DNA of 64,000 nucleotides from Cellulomonas alba (GTDB taxonomy: Bacteria > Actinomycetota > Actinomycetes > Actinomycetales > Cellulomonadaceae), in NCBI RefSeq assembly GCF_030362835.1, contig NZ_JAUCGQ010000001.1:1777461-1841460 (forward strand), in the 5' to 3' direction. The notes under the pieces are model-generated. The model saw only the letters and a program-made list of their open reading frames with translations. It searched no databases and was not told the origin of the DNA. A program made the translations under genes and the position numbers. This document shows, in pieces, positions 1 to 9,266 of this stretch. The stretch's first letter is position 1. Every line of letters starts with the position of its first letter.

Positions 1-45
1 CGGAACGTAGCGGTCGCCACCGACACCGACGAGCACGAATCTCAC
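1..45 (-). CDS. possible 5' end of a gene clipped by the left window edge
   Basis: A GTG at 45-43 on the minus strand opens a frame that runs to the window edge and reads VRFVLVGVGGDRYVP. It has the hydrophobic beta-strand look of a real N-terminus and lies co-directionally downstream of the DUF6458 gene. Only 15 codons are visible and there is no clear ribosome binding site, so no function can be given and it may be chance. Confidence 0.25.
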   Translation of the reverse strand, partial: MRFVLVGVGGDRYVP

Positions 46-139
46 GTTCCGGGCACGGCACCCCTGGTCGGGCGGCCCGCCCGGACGAACCACCGGCCGG
101 GCGGGGCGTGTCGTGCGCCTGCCGCCCGGCCGCTGGGGC

Positions 140-373
140 TCAGACCGCCGGCGGCGCCGGGGGCACGTCGCGACGCTCGACGTCGACGACCTCGCGGTGC
201 GTCGTGTTCGAGCGCTGCGCGTTGAGGACGAGCGCGAGGATCAGCGCGAGCACGCCCGCGCCCATGCAGATGTACCCGATCACCGTCAGGTCGACCCCGG
301 AGACGTGGTCGCTCACGGCGAACGACAGGATCGCGCCGACGACGATGAGGAAGATGCCAGCACCGATGCCCAT
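140..373 (-). CDS. DUF6458 family small membrane protein
   Basis: This 77-residue protein starts MGIGAGIFLIVVGAILSFAV, the typical opening of the actinobacterial DUF6458 family. There are two membrane segments (about residues 4-20 and 31-49) joined by a short loop, then a charged cytoplasmic tail with a basic stretch and a proline-rich end. The ATG start is supported by GAGGA six bases upstream. The function of the family is unknown. It lies downstream of and parallel to the S9 peptidase gene but is separated from it by a hairpin, so it is probably transcribed on its own. Confidence 0.8.
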   Translation of the reverse strand: MGIGAGIFLIVVGAILSFAVSDHVSGVDLTVIGYICMGAGVLALILALVLNAQRSNTTHREVVDVERRDVPPAPPAV

Positions 374-465
374 GTCGAGTCCTCACTTCCCGCCGGGCGA
401 GGGGGTCCCGGCTGTTGGTGCACCAGGCTGACCGCTCGCCCGGCGGCTCGCACGCCGAGACGGCT

Positions 466-487
466 CGATCACACTTTCGGGTGATCG
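466..487 (-). terminator. hairpin terminator after the S9 peptidase gene
   Basis: A perfect 7-bp inverted repeat (CGATCAC / GTGATCG) with an 8-nt loop lies directly after the stop codon of the peptidase gene. There is no U-tract, which is usual for terminators in high-GC actinobacteria. Confidence 0.6.
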
Positions 488-488
488 A

Positions 489-2534
489 CTATCCGAGGAC
501 TTCGGGGTACGCGATCGTCTCGTCCAGCACGTGCTCGGAGAGGAACGCCGACACGGTGCCGTACCAGACGACGGCGTGCTGCGGGCTCAGCACCCAGTGG
601 TTCTCGTCGGGGAAGAAGAGGAACCGGTGCGGGGTGCGCCCCTCGTCGTCGGCCGCGAGCCCCGACCGCGAGACGAGCTCGTACCAGAGCCGCAGCCCCT
701 CACCGATCGGCACGCGGTAGTCCTTGTCGCCGTGCACCACGAGCATCGGCGTCACGATCCGCTCGACGTGCAGGTGCGGCGAGTTCGCCCGCGCCATCTC
801 GGGCGACAGCTCGCGCTCCCAGTAGTACGCGCCGTCGGTCGTCGGGCCGAACTGGTCGAGCGCCCAGAGGCTCGCGTGCGTGACGATCGCCCGGAACCGG
901 TCCGTGTGGCCCGCGATCCAGTTGGCCATGTAGCCGCCGAACGAGCCGCCCATCGCGGCCGTGCGCGTCTCGTCGATGTCGTCGCGCGCGACGGTCGCGT
1001 CGGTGATCGCCATGAGGTCGGTGAACGGCGCGGCGCCCCACTGCCCCCAGCCCGCCTGGATCATGTCCTGGCCGTAGCCCGTCGACAGAGCCGGGTCGGG
1101 CAGCAGCACGGCGTAGCCCTGCGCGACGAGCAGCCACGGGTTCCAGCGCCACGACCAGGCGTTCCACGAGTTCAGCGGGCCACCGTGCACCCACAGGAGG
1201 AGCGGGTGCGGGCCGTCGCCGGACGGGAGGGCGAGCCACGCCCGGACGCGCCGGCCGTCCTCGACCGTCGTCTCGAGCTCGGTGAGGCGGCCCGGCAGCT
1301 CGGGCAGCGGCGCGGGAGCGCGCAGCGGCTGCGCCGCGACGGGCTCGGTCGACGTCAGGTCGATCCGCACCGGGTGGGCGGGCGCCGCGTAGGACGTGCG
1401 CATCGCGTAGCCCGTGCGGCCGTCCGGCGAGACGCGGACGTCGCTGAACGCCGCGTCGTCGCTCGTCACGCGGCGCACGTCGCCCGACTCGAGGTCGACG
1501 CGGAACACCGGCCCCCGTCCGTCGTCGTCCGCGACGACGAGGAGGCCCGACGAGTCCGGCAGCCAGCCGATCTCGGCCGGCCAGCGGTCCCAGTCGGCGC
1601 CGAGGGTGCGCGCCTCGCCGCCGGCCAGCGGCACGACGCGCAACGTCACGCGCGGCGCGCGCTCGGGGGTGGAGTGCGCCTCGTGGGCGAACGCGACCCA
1701 CGCGCCGTCGGGCGAGACGACCGGATGCCACAGGTCCGCGTCCGGGTTGTCGACCAGCACCCGCTGCTCCCCGGACGCGACGTCGATCGCGACGAGCACG
1801 GAGCGCGAGTCACCGCGAGCCTCGCGACGCGTCCAGCCCGTGACGACCGTCGCGCCGTCCGGCGAGATCGCGGACGCCTGGTCGACGAGCGCGTTGTGCT
1901 GGCCCGCGGTCAGGTCGGTGAGCTCGACGCGCGGCTCCTCGTCCCCGGCCGCGGCGGGCGCCGACGACGGCAGCCGCCCGGCGAGCAGGTGCGGGCTGTC
2001 GGGGCCGAGGTCCGAGTCCCAGTGCCGGATCGGGTAGCCGTCGTGCAGCATCGCCGCGACCTTGCGCTCCTTGCGCAGGCCGCGCAGGCGCTCGTCGTCG
2101 GCCGCGTCCTTCGCCGAGGGCAGCAGGTCGCTCGTGACGAGGACGACGTCGGCCTCGCGCGCCACGTGCACGCCGCCGACGCCGGCCTTCCGCTCGGCCA
2201 CCACGCGGGCCTCGGCGCCGTCGCGCGGCAGCAGCCAGAGCGCCGGGACCGGCTCGTCGTCGTCACCGCCGGGACGGGCCGACGTGAACAGCAGGTCGCC
2301 GTCCTGCGTGAAGGCGGCGCTCGACTCGCCCTTCGCACCGCGCGTCAGGCGCCGCGCCGGTCGCTCGCCCGCGGGGTCGACCTCCCACAGCGAGGTGACG
2401 TACCGCGTGCGCTTCTCGTCGAGCGTCGCGACGGCCGTGACCAGTCGCGTGCCGTCCGGCGAGAGCGTGAGCCCCGACATGCGGGGCAGGGCGATGTAGG
2501 AGTCGAGGCTGTGGAACGGGGTCGCATCGGTCAC
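489..2534 (-). CDS. S9 family peptidase (prolyl oligopeptidase / acylaminoacyl peptidase type)
   Basis: The 681-residue length is normal for S9 enzymes. The N-terminal two thirds form a WD40-like beta-propeller with repeated LSPDGTR-type blades (about residues 20-400). The C-terminal part is an alpha/beta-hydrolase domain. The nucleophile Ser531 lies in GGSFGGYMAN, Asp605 in HGDKDYRVP and His646 in DENHW, so the triad is complete. No signal peptide is seen, which points to a cytoplasmic oligopeptidase that trims short peptides. The GTG start is preceded by TAGGAC six bases upstream, which could be a weak RBS or the -10 box of a leaderless transcript. Confidence 0.92.
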   Translation of the reverse strand: MTDATPFHSLDSYIALPRMSGLTLSPDGTRLVTAVATLDEKRTRYVTSLWEVDPAGERPARRLTRGAKGESSAAFTQDGDLLFTSARPGGDDDEPVPALWLLPRDGAEARVVAERKAGVGGVHVAREADVVLVTSDLLPSAKDAADDERLRGLRKERKVAAMLHDGYPIRHWDSDLGPDSPHLLAGRLPSSAPAAAGDEEPRVELTDLTAGQHNALVDQASAISPDGATVVTGWTRREARGDSRSVLVAIDVASGEQRVLVDNPDADLWHPVVSPDGAWVAFAHEAHSTPERAPRVTLRVVPLAGGEARTLGADWDRWPAEIGWLPDSSGLLVVADDDGRGPVFRVDLESGDVRRVTSDDAAFSDVRVSPDGRTGYAMRTSYAAPAHPVRIDLTSTEPVAAQPLRAPAPLPELPGRLTELETTVEDGRRVRAWLALPSGDGPHPLLLWVHGGPLNSWNAWSWRWNPWLLVAQGYAVLLPDPALSTGYGQDMIQAGWGQWGAAPFTDLMAITDATVARDDIDETRTAAMGGSFGGYMANWIAGHTDRFRAIVTHASLWALDQFGPTTDGAYYWERELSPEMARANSPHLHVERIVTPMLVVHGDKDYRVPIGEGLRLWYELVSRSGLAADDEGRTPHRFLFFPDENHWVLSPQHAVVWYGTVSAFLSEHVLDETIAYPEVLG

Positions 2535-2843
2535 CGGTCCGTCCTATCACGCGCTCGCAGGCGCACCGGACGCCCGCGCGGCCCCGACCCCGCGGCCCCG
2601 GCCCCGACCGGCCGTCGACCCCGTGAGTTCCGCCGGCTTGCGCGGGTCTCGACTCACGGAAACCGACCGAACTCGCGGGTTCGAGCGGGACTCACGGGTT
2701 GGAGCGGGACGCGCGGGCTCGAGCGGGACGCGCGGGCTCGAGCGGGACGCGCGGGCTCGAGCGGGACGCGTGGGCTCGAGCGGGTCTCACGGGCTCGAAC
2801 CAGACTGACGGGCTCGGACGGGACTCGCGGGCTCGGTCGGGGC
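2535..2843. repeat. 309-bp intergenic region with nine to ten 19-bp tandem repeats
   Basis: From 2673 to 2843 the sequence is nine head-to-tail 19-bp units (consensus TCRCGGGCTCGAGCGGGAC). Three units (2711-2767) are identical and the outer ones are degenerate. A further diverged unit covers 2654-2672. The last unit stops exactly one base before the stop codon of the minus-strand CopD-CtaG gene. At the distal end CCGTGAG (2621-2627) and CTCACGG (2653-2659) form an inverted repeat. No coding role is apparent. A related array follows the E2 gene at 11040-11096. Confidence 0.85.
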
Positions 2844-4913
2844 TCACGCGCCCGGGTGCGTGCCCCGGTCGTCGGAGTCGCGCTCCGCGAGGCGAGCCAG
2901 CATCGCGTTGTACTCGTCGAGCTCGAGGTCGCCCTCGCGCGCGACCTTGCGGTCGCGTCGGCGCGCCGCGCGCTCCTCGTCCTGCGACCACGCGTAGACG
3001 ACGCCGATGGCGACCGCGAGCGTCGGGATCTCGCCGATGCCCCACGTGATCGCGCCGCCGGCCTGCTGGTCCGCGATCGCGCTCGGCCCCCACGTGCGAC
3101 CCATCAGGCCGTACCAGTCGGCGACGAGCAGCGCGTCGCCGCCCACGAGCGTCACGCCGAAGAACGCGTGGAAGGCCATCGTGGCGAACAGCAGCAGCAG
3201 GCGCTGCGGGTACGGCAGCCGCTTGGGCCCGGGATCGACCCCGACGATGCCGTTGACGAACAGGTACCCCACCAGCGTGAAGTGCACGACCATCGCGTAG
3301 TGCCCGACGCCGGTGCGCAGCGACCACTCGAACAGGCCCGAGTAGTAGAAGACGATCATCGACGCGACGAAGTTGACCGCCGCGACCACCGGGTGGGCGA
3401 GGAACTGCCCGACGCGGCTCTGCACCAGCACGAGGATCCACTCGCGCGGCCCGCGCGACGCGTCGCCGGCCAGCAGCGAGGACCGCACGGGCAGCGCGCG
3501 CAGCGCGAGCGACACCGGCCCCGCGAGCGCCAGGAAGATCGGCACGACCGCGGCGAGCACCATGTGCTGCACCATGTGCGCGCTGAACAGCACGTGCCCG
3601 TACCGGTTCGGCGCACCCGAGGTGGCCCACGCGAACAGCAGCATCCCGACGACCCACGACGCCGTCCGCGCCCACGACCACGAGTCGCCGCGCCGGCGCA
3701 GCCGCCAGACCCACCGCAGGTAGACGACGATCGCCGCCCCGGCGGCGAACGCGAGCACCAGGTCCCAGTCCCACTCGGTGAACCACCGGACGGCCACGAG
3801 CGGCGGCGGCAGCGGGTGACCCGTCAGCTGGTACGCGGGCGTCGGGTCGGGCGGCGGCACCTCGGCGACCGGCGGCGCGGTCTCGCCGAGCGCCACGGCC
3901 ACGCCGGAGACGGCGCCCATCACCGTCAGCTCCACGAGCACGAGCCGCCAGAAGAGCCCGCGCCGCGCCGGGTCCGCGACCAGTCGCGGCACCACGCGCC
4001 CGCGGTGCGCGAGGCCGATCACGCCGAGCACGCCGAAGAGCGCGACCTTCGTCAGCAGCAGCAGGCCGTACCTCGTCAGCAGGTCGTCCCAGCCGTCCAC
4101 GCGGATGACGCCGTTGACGAGCCCGGACACCGCGATGCCGACGTAGCACCAGCCCGCGATCACCGAGTAGCGCGCCACCGCCGCCGCGATGTCCGCCCCG
4201 AGCCGCCGGACCACGAGCGTCAGCGCGGCGAGCCCGCCGATCCAGACGGCGGCCGAGACGAGGTGCACGACCATCGACGACACCGCGAGCGAGTGCCCCG
4301 CGGCGCCCGCCGCGTGCCCGAGCTGCGCCTGCTGCCAGAGCGCCGCGAGCACGGGCACGGTCGCCCAGGCGGCGCCGGTCGGCGTGCTCGACACCAGCGC
4401 CAGCCCGCTGACGAGCGCGGCGACGACCACGACGAACAGCAGCGTGCGACCCAGCGGGATCTGCGTGACGAACAGCCCGAGCTGCGAGCCGAACGTGCTC
4501 GCGGTCGGTGACGTGCCGGCCACGGTCGCGTACTCGAGCACGAGGTTGACGATCGCGAGCACCGTCCACACGCCCGCGGCCCACGCCGCCACGACGAGGG
4601 ACCGCGGGTAGGCGGACCCGTCGGCGACCCCGAACCGCGCGGACGGGCGGCCCGCCCGGCGGTCGTTCGCGACCCGGCGCGGCAGCACGCCGACCGCGAG
4701 CACGAGCGCACCGAGCGTCACGGACCCGGCGAGCTCGGTGAGGGTGCTCGTCGCCGGCAGCCCCCACCGCACGACGGCGCCCGGGTCGCGCAGCACCGGT
4801 GCGAGCACGGCACCGGAGAACGCGACGCCGACGAGCGCGCAGACCGCGCCCGCGACCGCGAGCGCCGCGACCCACCAGGGCCGGGCGCTCGTGGGCGCGG
4901 GCGCGGTCGTCAC
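2844..4913 (-). CDS. CopD-CtaG fusion: copper import / cytochrome oxidase assembly membrane protein
   Basis: This 689-residue protein is almost all membrane. The N-terminal half (about residues 1-320) is a CopD-type copper resistance domain. The C-terminal half (about 360-640) is a caa3-type CtaG domain, with conserved histidines in segments such as HMVQHMVLA and HAFFGVTLVGG. Such fusions are common in actinobacteria and serve copper delivery to cytochrome c oxidase. The frame is open further upstream, but the start chosen is GTG at 4913. It overlaps the copC stop by four bases (GTGA), indicating translational coupling, and gives MTTAPAPTSARPWW followed by a membrane helix. The tail is charged and cytoplasmic. 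Confidence 0.9.
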   Translation of the reverse strand: MTTAPAPTSARPWWVAALAVAGAVCALVGVAFSGAVLAPVLRDPGAVVRWGLPATSTLTELAGSVTLGALVLAVGVLPRRVANDRRAGRPSARFGVADGSAYPRSLVVAAWAAGVWTVLAIVNLVLEYATVAGTSPTASTFGSQLGLFVTQIPLGRTLLFVVVVAALVSGLALVSSTPTGAAWATVPVLAALWQQAQLGHAAGAAGHSLAVSSMVVHLVSAAVWIGGLAALTLVVRRLGADIAAAVARYSVIAGWCYVGIAVSGLVNGVIRVDGWDDLLTRYGLLLLTKVALFGVLGVIGLAHRGRVVPRLVADPARRGLFWRLVLVELTVMGAVSGVAVALGETAPPVAEVPPPDPTPAYQLTGHPLPPPLVAVRWFTEWDWDLVLAFAAGAAIVVYLRWVWRLRRRGDSWSWARTASWVVGMLLFAWATSGAPNRYGHVLFSAHMVQHMVLAAVVPIFLALAGPVSLALRALPVRSSLLAGDASRGPREWILVLVQSRVGQFLAHPVVAAVNFVASMIVFYYSGLFEWSLRTGVGHYAMVVHFTLVGYLFVNGIVGVDPGPKRLPYPQRLLLLFATMAFHAFFGVTLVGGDALLVADWYGLMGRTWGPSAIADQQAGGAITWGIGEIPTLAVAIGVVYAWSQDEERAARRRDRKVAREGDLELDEYNAMLARLAERDSDDRGTHPGA

Positions 4914-5611
4914 TGCTCGTTGCGCCGCGAGACGAGCCAGGTCGCGAGGCCGACGCCGACCGCGACGACGAGCAGCAGGAACCCGATGAGCGCGGGCCGC
5001 ACGTGGTTGTCGCCGTCGCCCCAGGCCTTCGGGTCCGCGGTGGGCGTCGACGTGGCGGTCGGGAGCGCCGTGGCAGCGGTCGGCCGCGCCGTCGCGGTGT
5101 CGGGCACGACGGCGGCCGCGCCGACCGCGGTGAACGTGAAGGTCCCGCTGACCGGGTGCCCGTCGGCAGACGTGACGCGCCACTTGACCGTGTACCTGCC
5201 GTCGGGGCGGGAGTCGGCGAGCGCCTGCGTCACGGTGTCGTCCGCGAGGCTCGGCCGGCCGACGCTGACGCGCGTGCCGTCCGCGGCCGTGACGACGATC
5301 TCGGTGCCGAGCTCTTGGGCGGGCTCGCCGAACGTCAGGGTCACGTGGTCGGGCGCCACGGCGACCGTCGAGCCGTCGGCGGGGTCGGTGCCGACCAGCT
5401 CGTCGTGCGCCTGGGCCGACGCCGCCCCGGCGACGAGGACGCCGCCCGTGGTGAGCAGGACGGCGACGAGCGCGCCGAGCCGGCGCGCGGCGGTGCGGAG
5501 GGTCACGCCCTCCAGGATCGCCCCGCGCGCCGGGTGCTCCGGGCGGGGCGGGAAGCCCAGCGCGGTGCGGCCGGCGGACGCGGGCGCGTGGGTGGCAGGG
5601 GAGTCAGGCAA
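4910..5611 (-). CDS. copC: CopC domain copper-binding protein, secreted and membrane anchored
   Basis: A signal peptide ends at AQA-HDELVGTDPADGS, leaving the mature protein with the N-terminal copper-ligand histidine typical of CopC. The immunoglobulin-like CopC domain follows, including DGRYTVKWRVTSADGHPVSG with its conserved His. After a Thr/Ala-rich linker comes one C-terminal transmembrane helix and a short basic tail, so it is anchored outside the cell. Two starts are possible: TTG at 5611 with AAGGA nine bases upstream, or GTG at 5506, which gives a shorter, more typical signal peptide but an RBS only two bases away. It is translationally coupled to CopD-CtaG and probably hands copper to it. 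Confidence 0.88.
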   Translation of the reverse strand: MPDSPATHAPASAGRTALGFPPRPEHPARGAILEGVTLRTAARRLGALVAVLLTTGGVLVAGAASAQAHDELVGTDPADGSTVAVAPDHVTLTFGEPAQELGTEIVVTAADGTRVSVGRPSLADDTVTQALADSRPDGRYTVKWRVTSADGHPVSGTFTFTAVGAAAVVPDTATARPTAATALPTATSTPTADPKAWGDGDNHVRPALIGFLLLVVAVGVGLATWLVSRRNEQ

Positions 5612-5783
5612 GGTCGGGTTTCCTTCGTCCTGGCGCCGGCGGCCCGGGATGACGGGCAGGCTCGGCAGGGTCGGGGGTCACGGGACGCGGGCGGCCGCGA
5701 CGTGGTCACGCACGCCCGGGTGCGCCGACGACGCCGTGCCGCGCGGCCGACGACGACCCGTGCACGGGCCGGTCGGGCAGCGG

Positions 5784-6455
5784 TCAGGCGAACGCCGGCG
5801 CTGCGACCGGTGGTCCCCGCAGCGACCACGACTCGGCGCGTCGGGCGGCGGGCAGGCGTCCGGCGCGCGGCGCGACCGTGACCCGCCGCAGCGCGGGCAC
5901 CGTGACGGGCCGGAGCACCTCGACGAGCGGCCGCAGCCAGGCGGCCAACCACCACAGCGCGCGCTCCCCGCCCGCGACCAGCAGGCCGGTCACGACCGTC
6001 GCGAGCACGTGCAGCGCGAGCATGGTCCCGCCGCCGAGCACCACGTGGACCGCGGCGGGCGCGCAGCCCGCACCGGTGCCGCCGGGGACGGCCATGCCGC
6101 CCGCTCCGGCTGACAGCTCCGTGAGCCGGGCGGCGGCGCCCGCGACTCCGTGCCCCGCGTGCGGGCCCGCCGCGACCCCGGGGACGACGCACGTCATCGG
6201 CCCGACGACGCCGAGCGCGAGGTGGACGATCGCCTGGCCGGCGCCGAGCAGGCCCACCGCGAGCAGCGGGCCGAGGCGGCGACGCGTGGCGAGCACGGCG
6301 GGCGCGAACCCGAGCGCAGCGAGCGCACCGAGCAGGGTGGCCGACGGCGGCGCGCCGCCACCGAGCACGTGCGCCAGCGCACCGAGCGCCACCGTCGCCG
6401 CCGCCACGAGCGCCGCGCGCGCGGCGCGCAGCGGACCGGAGGCGGGGGACGGCAT
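5784..6455 (-). CDS. polytopic membrane protein next to the copper genes
   Basis: This alanine-rich protein of about 223 residues has five or six predicted membrane segments. A central extracytoplasmic loop contains histidines and cysteine (GPMTCVVPGVAAGPHAGHG). The C-terminus is basic and ends in a RGPP-containing tail, as in many actinobacterial membrane proteins found beside copC. I cannot name a family. Position and the His/Cys loop suggest a metal-related role, but that is inference. The start is uncertain between ATG at 6455 and a GTG two codons earlier; neither has a clear RBS. Confidence 0.7.
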   Translation of the reverse strand: MPSPASGPLRAARAALVAAATVALGALAHVLGGGAPPSATLLGALAALGFAPAVLATRRRLGPLLAVGLLGAGQAIVHLALGVVGPMTCVVPGVAAGPHAGHGVAGAAARLTELSAGAGGMAVPGGTGAGCAPAAVHVVLGGGTMLALHVLATVVTGLLVAGGERALWWLAAWLRPLVEVLRPVTVPALRRVTVAPRAGRLPAARRAESWSLRGPPVAAPAFA

Positions 6456-6637
6456 GCGCACACGGTAGCCCGCGCTCCCGGTTCACCCGCGGTGACCGGG
6501 AACACATCGAATGCGATTGGTTGTTGCGGTCAACATGCGGGACGTTGGTCCCTCTCCCGGTCGCGCGTCCCCGCCTCGCGTCCGCGCTCCACGACTGCCC
6601 TCCCCGCCGCGCCCGCGCGCCCCCCAGAGAAGGTCCG
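6456..6637. promoter_or_regulatory. divergent intergenic region between copper membrane gene and drug exporter
   Basis: No gene is seen. The region holds two weak dyads: GGTTCACC-CGC-GGTGACC (6480-6497, one mismatch) and GTTG-N7-CAAC (6520-6534), the latter in a locally AT-richer stretch. Either could be an operator for the exporter, but no regulator gene is adjacent and the assignment is tentative. Confidence 0.3.
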
Positions 6638-8509
6638 ATGTCGCAGCAGAGCACCACCCTCGACGCCCCGCCGGCCGGGTTCACGCCGCCGACGCACCGC
6701 CAGATCCTGACCATCCTCGGCGGCCTGATGCTCGGCATGTTCCTCGCCGCGCTCGACCAGACGATCGTCGCGACGAGCATCCGCACGATCGGCGACGACC
6801 TGAAGGGCCTGCCCCTGCAGGCTTGGGTCACGACGGCGTACCTGCTGACGTCGACGATCGTCACGCCGCTCTACGGCAAGCTCTCCGACATCTACGGCCG
6901 CAAGCCGTTCTACCTGCTCGCCATCTCGTTGTTCGTGTTCGGTTCGCTGCTCTCCGGGTCCGCGACCTCGATGTACGAGCTCGCGCTCTACCGCGGCATC
7001 CAGGGACTCGGCGCGGGCGGTCTGATGGCGCTGGCCATCACGATCCTCGGCGACCTCGTCGCACCCCGTGAGCGCGCGCGCTACCAGGGCTACTTCCTTG
7101 CGGTGTTCGGCATCTCGTCGGTGCTCGGGCCCGTGATCGGCGGGTTCTTCGCCGGCACCGAGACGATCCTCGGGATCGCAGGCTGGCGCTGGGTGTTCCT
7201 CATCAACGTGCCGATCGGCATCGTCGCGCTCGTCGTCGTGTCGCGTGTGCTGCACCTTCCGCCGCTCCACAAGGTCGCGCACAAGATCGACTGGCAGGGC
7301 GCCGTCGCGCTGGTCATCACGCTCGTGCCGCTGCTGATCGTCGCCGAGCAGGGGCGCGAGTGGGGCTGGACGTCCCAGAAGGCGGTCGCCGCGTACGCGA
7401 CCGGCGTCGTCGGCCTCGCGCTGTTCCTGCTGTTCGAGCGCCGCGCGGGCAAGGACGCGATCCTGCCGCTCTACCTCTTCCGCAACCGCGTCTTCTCGAT
7501 GGGCGCAGGCGCCAACACCGTGATCGGCCTCGGCATGTTCGGCGGCCTCGCGACGCTGCCGCTCTACCTGCAGATCGTCAAGGGCCAGAGCCCGACGCAG
7601 GCCGGCCTGACGCTCATCCCGTTCACGCTCGGCATCATGGCGGGCTCGGTGATCGCGGGTCAGACGACGTCGCGCACCGGGCGGTACAAGGTGTTCCCCG
7701 TCGCCGGCACGATCCTCATGGGCCTCGGCTCGCTGCTGTTCTCGCGCCTCAACGCCGACTCCGGCCTGCCGACGATCTTCGCGATCTCGGTCGTGTTCGG
7801 CCTGGGCCTGGGCTTCACGATGCAGCCGCTCGTGCTGGCGGTGCAGAACGCCGTGCCGGTGCGCGACATGGGCGTCGCGACGTCGTCCTCGCTGTTCTTC
7901 CGGCAGGTCGGCGGCACGCTCGGCACCGCGGTGTTCCTGTCGGTGCTGTTCTCGACGGTCGGCACGAACATCACGAACGCGCTCAAGCGCGCGTACGCGA
8001 CCCCGCAGTTCCAGGCTGCGCTCAACGACCCGACGCTGATCGGCGACAAGCTCAACGGCCCGATCATCGCCGGCATCAAGGCCGTGGCGAACGGGCAGAG
8101 CACCGGCGGCTTCTCGCTCGACAACTCGTCGTTCATCAACCAGATCGACGACCGCCTGGCGCACCCGTTCCAGGTCGGCTTCTCCGAGTCGGTCGACACC
8201 GTGCTGCTGCTCGCCGCGATCATCATGGTCGTCGCGATCGTGCTGGTGATCCTCATGCCCGAGCTGCCGCTCCGGTCCTTCTCGGGTCTCGAGGGTCGGA
8301 TGGCCGAGCAGGCGGGTGACGCAGCGGGTCCCGCGACGGCTGCTGCCACGGCTGCCCCGGAGGACGCGGTGCTCGAGCCCGTGGGCGCGACGGTCGAGCC
8401 GCCCGCGCAGGCGGCGACCGCCGTCACGGCAGTCGCGGGCGTGGCGTCGATCGTGGCGGACCGTGCCGCGGTCGAGCGCAGCGAGGCGGGGCCCGACGGC
8501 TCGGCCTGA
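6638..8509 (+). CDS. MFS drug exporter, DHA2 (14-TM, EmrB/QacA) family
   Basis: The 623-residue protein has fourteen membrane segments. The DHA2 signature LDQTIVATSIRTIGDDL lies in TM1 and motif A, GKLSDIYGRKP, in the loop between TM2 and TM3. Such proteins expel drugs or other hydrophobic compounds using the proton gradient. The C-terminal 80 residues are an Ala/Val-rich cytoplasmic extension. The ATG at 6638 is chosen because AGAAGG lies just upstream; the frame is open further 5' but has no RBS there. A 14-bp terminator hairpin follows, so the gene is probably monocistronic. Confidence 0.92.
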   Translation: MSQQSTTLDAPPAGFTPPTHRQILTILGGLMLGMFLAALDQTIVATSIRTIGDDLKGLPLQAWVTTAYLLTSTIVTPLYGKLSDIYGRKPFYLLAISLFVFGSLLSGSATSMYELALYRGIQGLGAGGLMALAITILGDLVAPRERARYQGYFLAVFGISSVLGPVIGGFFAGTETILGIAGWRWVFLINVPIGIVALVVVSRVLHLPPLHKVAHKIDWQGAVALVITLVPLLIVAEQGREWGWTSQKAVAAYATGVVGLALFLLFERRAGKDAILPLYLFRNRVFSMGAGANTVIGLGMFGGLATLPLYLQIVKGQSPTQAGLTLIPFTLGIMAGSVIAGQTTSRTGRYKVFPVAGTILMGLGSLLFSRLNADSGLPTIFAISVVFGLGLGFTMQPLVLAVQNAVPVRDMGVATSSSLFFRQVGGTLGTAVFLSVLFSTVGTNITNALKRAYATPQFQAALNDPTLIGDKLNGPIIAGIKAVANGQSTGGFSLDNSSFINQIDDRLAHPFQVGFSESVDTVLLLAAIIMVVAIVLVILMPELPLRSFSGLEGRMAEQAGDAAGPATAAATAAPEDAVLEPVGATVEPPAQAATAVTAVAGVASIVADRAAVERSEAGPDGSA

Positions 8510-8527
8510 CCGGCGACGACGAGCATG

Positions 8528-8560
8528 CGGAGGGCGGACCGGCACACGGTCCGCCCTCCG
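8528..8560 (+). terminator. strong terminator hairpin after the MFS gene
   Basis: A perfect 14-bp stem (CGGAGGGCGGACCG and its complement) encloses a 5-nt loop (GCACA). It lies 18 nt after the MFS stop codon and is followed by a short T-rich run (ACTGTTTCGG). Confidence 0.9.
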
Positions 8561-8696
8561 ACTGTTTCGGGCCGACGTGGAAGCGTTTCGCCCCCGTCCG
8601 CGGCCTCGCCGCCGCGGCCTAGCCTCCGGGGACCCGGACGCCCGGCGTCCCGCCCCGACCGTGCCCCGCTCGTGGGCCGATCCCCGGAGGTCGACG

Positions 8697-9266
8697 ATGA
8701 CCCTGCTGCGCACCCCCGTCGCCGCGCCCGCCCCGGCCGCACCCGAGGCACCCTCCCGCACGCAAGCACCACGGCCCGTGCCGCCCGCGGGCGCGGAGGA
8801 CGACGTCGCGTGCGAGTCCTGCCTCGACCGCCGTCAGCTGCTCGCCCGCGCGGGCGCCGCCGGTCTGGGCGTCGCCGCCGTGGGGCTGCTCGCGGCGTGC
8901 GGAGGGTCCTCCGGCGCGGACGACGACGGCGACGAGCCCCGCTCGGCAGCGCCCGCAGCCGCGGCGGCCGCCGGAGCTCTCGCCAAGGTCGCCGACATCC
9001 CGGTCGGCGGCGCGGTGAAGGCCAAGGACTCGAACGGCACGCCGATCATCGTCAGCCGGCCGCAGGCCGGCACGATCGTCGCGCTGACGGCCATCTGCCC
9101 GCACAAGGGCTGCGAGGTGAAGCCCGACGGCAAGGACCTGCTCTGCCCGTGCCATGCGTCGATCTTCACGCTCACGGGCGGCAACGTCTCCGGACCGGCC
9201 AAGACGCCGCTCGCACCGGTCGACGTGCACGTCGCCGACGGCGTCGTGGTGCTCGGCAAGGCGTGA
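8697..9266 (+). CDS. Rieske 2Fe-2S lipoprotein (copy 1)
   Basis: This 189-residue protein has a Cys-containing N-terminus, then a twin-arginine-like DRRQLLARAG segment and hydrophobic stretch ending in the lipobox LLAAC. It is therefore probably exported, possibly by Tat, and lipidated. After a low-complexity linker comes a Rieske domain. The cluster ligands are ICPHKGCEV (Cys, His, Cys) and LCPCHASIF (Cys, Cys, His). GGAGG lies six bases before the ATG. It is about two-thirds identical by eye to the next gene and likely arose by tandem duplication. The electron partner is unknown. Confidence 0.9.
   Translation: MTLLRTPVAAPAPAAPEAPSRTQAPRPVPPAGAEDDVACESCLDRRQLLARAGAAGLGVAAVGLLAACGGSSGADDDGDEPRSAAPAAAAAAGALAKVADIPVGGAVKAKDSNGTPIIVSRPQAGTIVALTAICPHKGCEVKPDGKDLLCPCHASIFTLTGGNVSGPAKTPLAPVDVHVADGVVVLGKA

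Noticed and set aside
2787-2805. tRNA T-arm-like GGTTCGAGCC on the minus strand
   Set aside because: It is one degenerate unit of the 19-bp array; no acceptor, D or anticodon arm can be built around it.
2654-2843. Possible CRISPR array
   Set aside because: Units are 19 bp, directly adjacent without spacers, and degenerate; no cas genes are near.
531-4511. 1326-codon open frame on the plus strand across the S9 and CopD-CtaG genes
   Set aside because: Arg/Pro/Ala-rich translation with no domain; it is the GC-driven shadow of genes on the other strand. The same applies to the long frames at 28688-32479 (-), 42095-45688 (-) and 57722-62053 (+).
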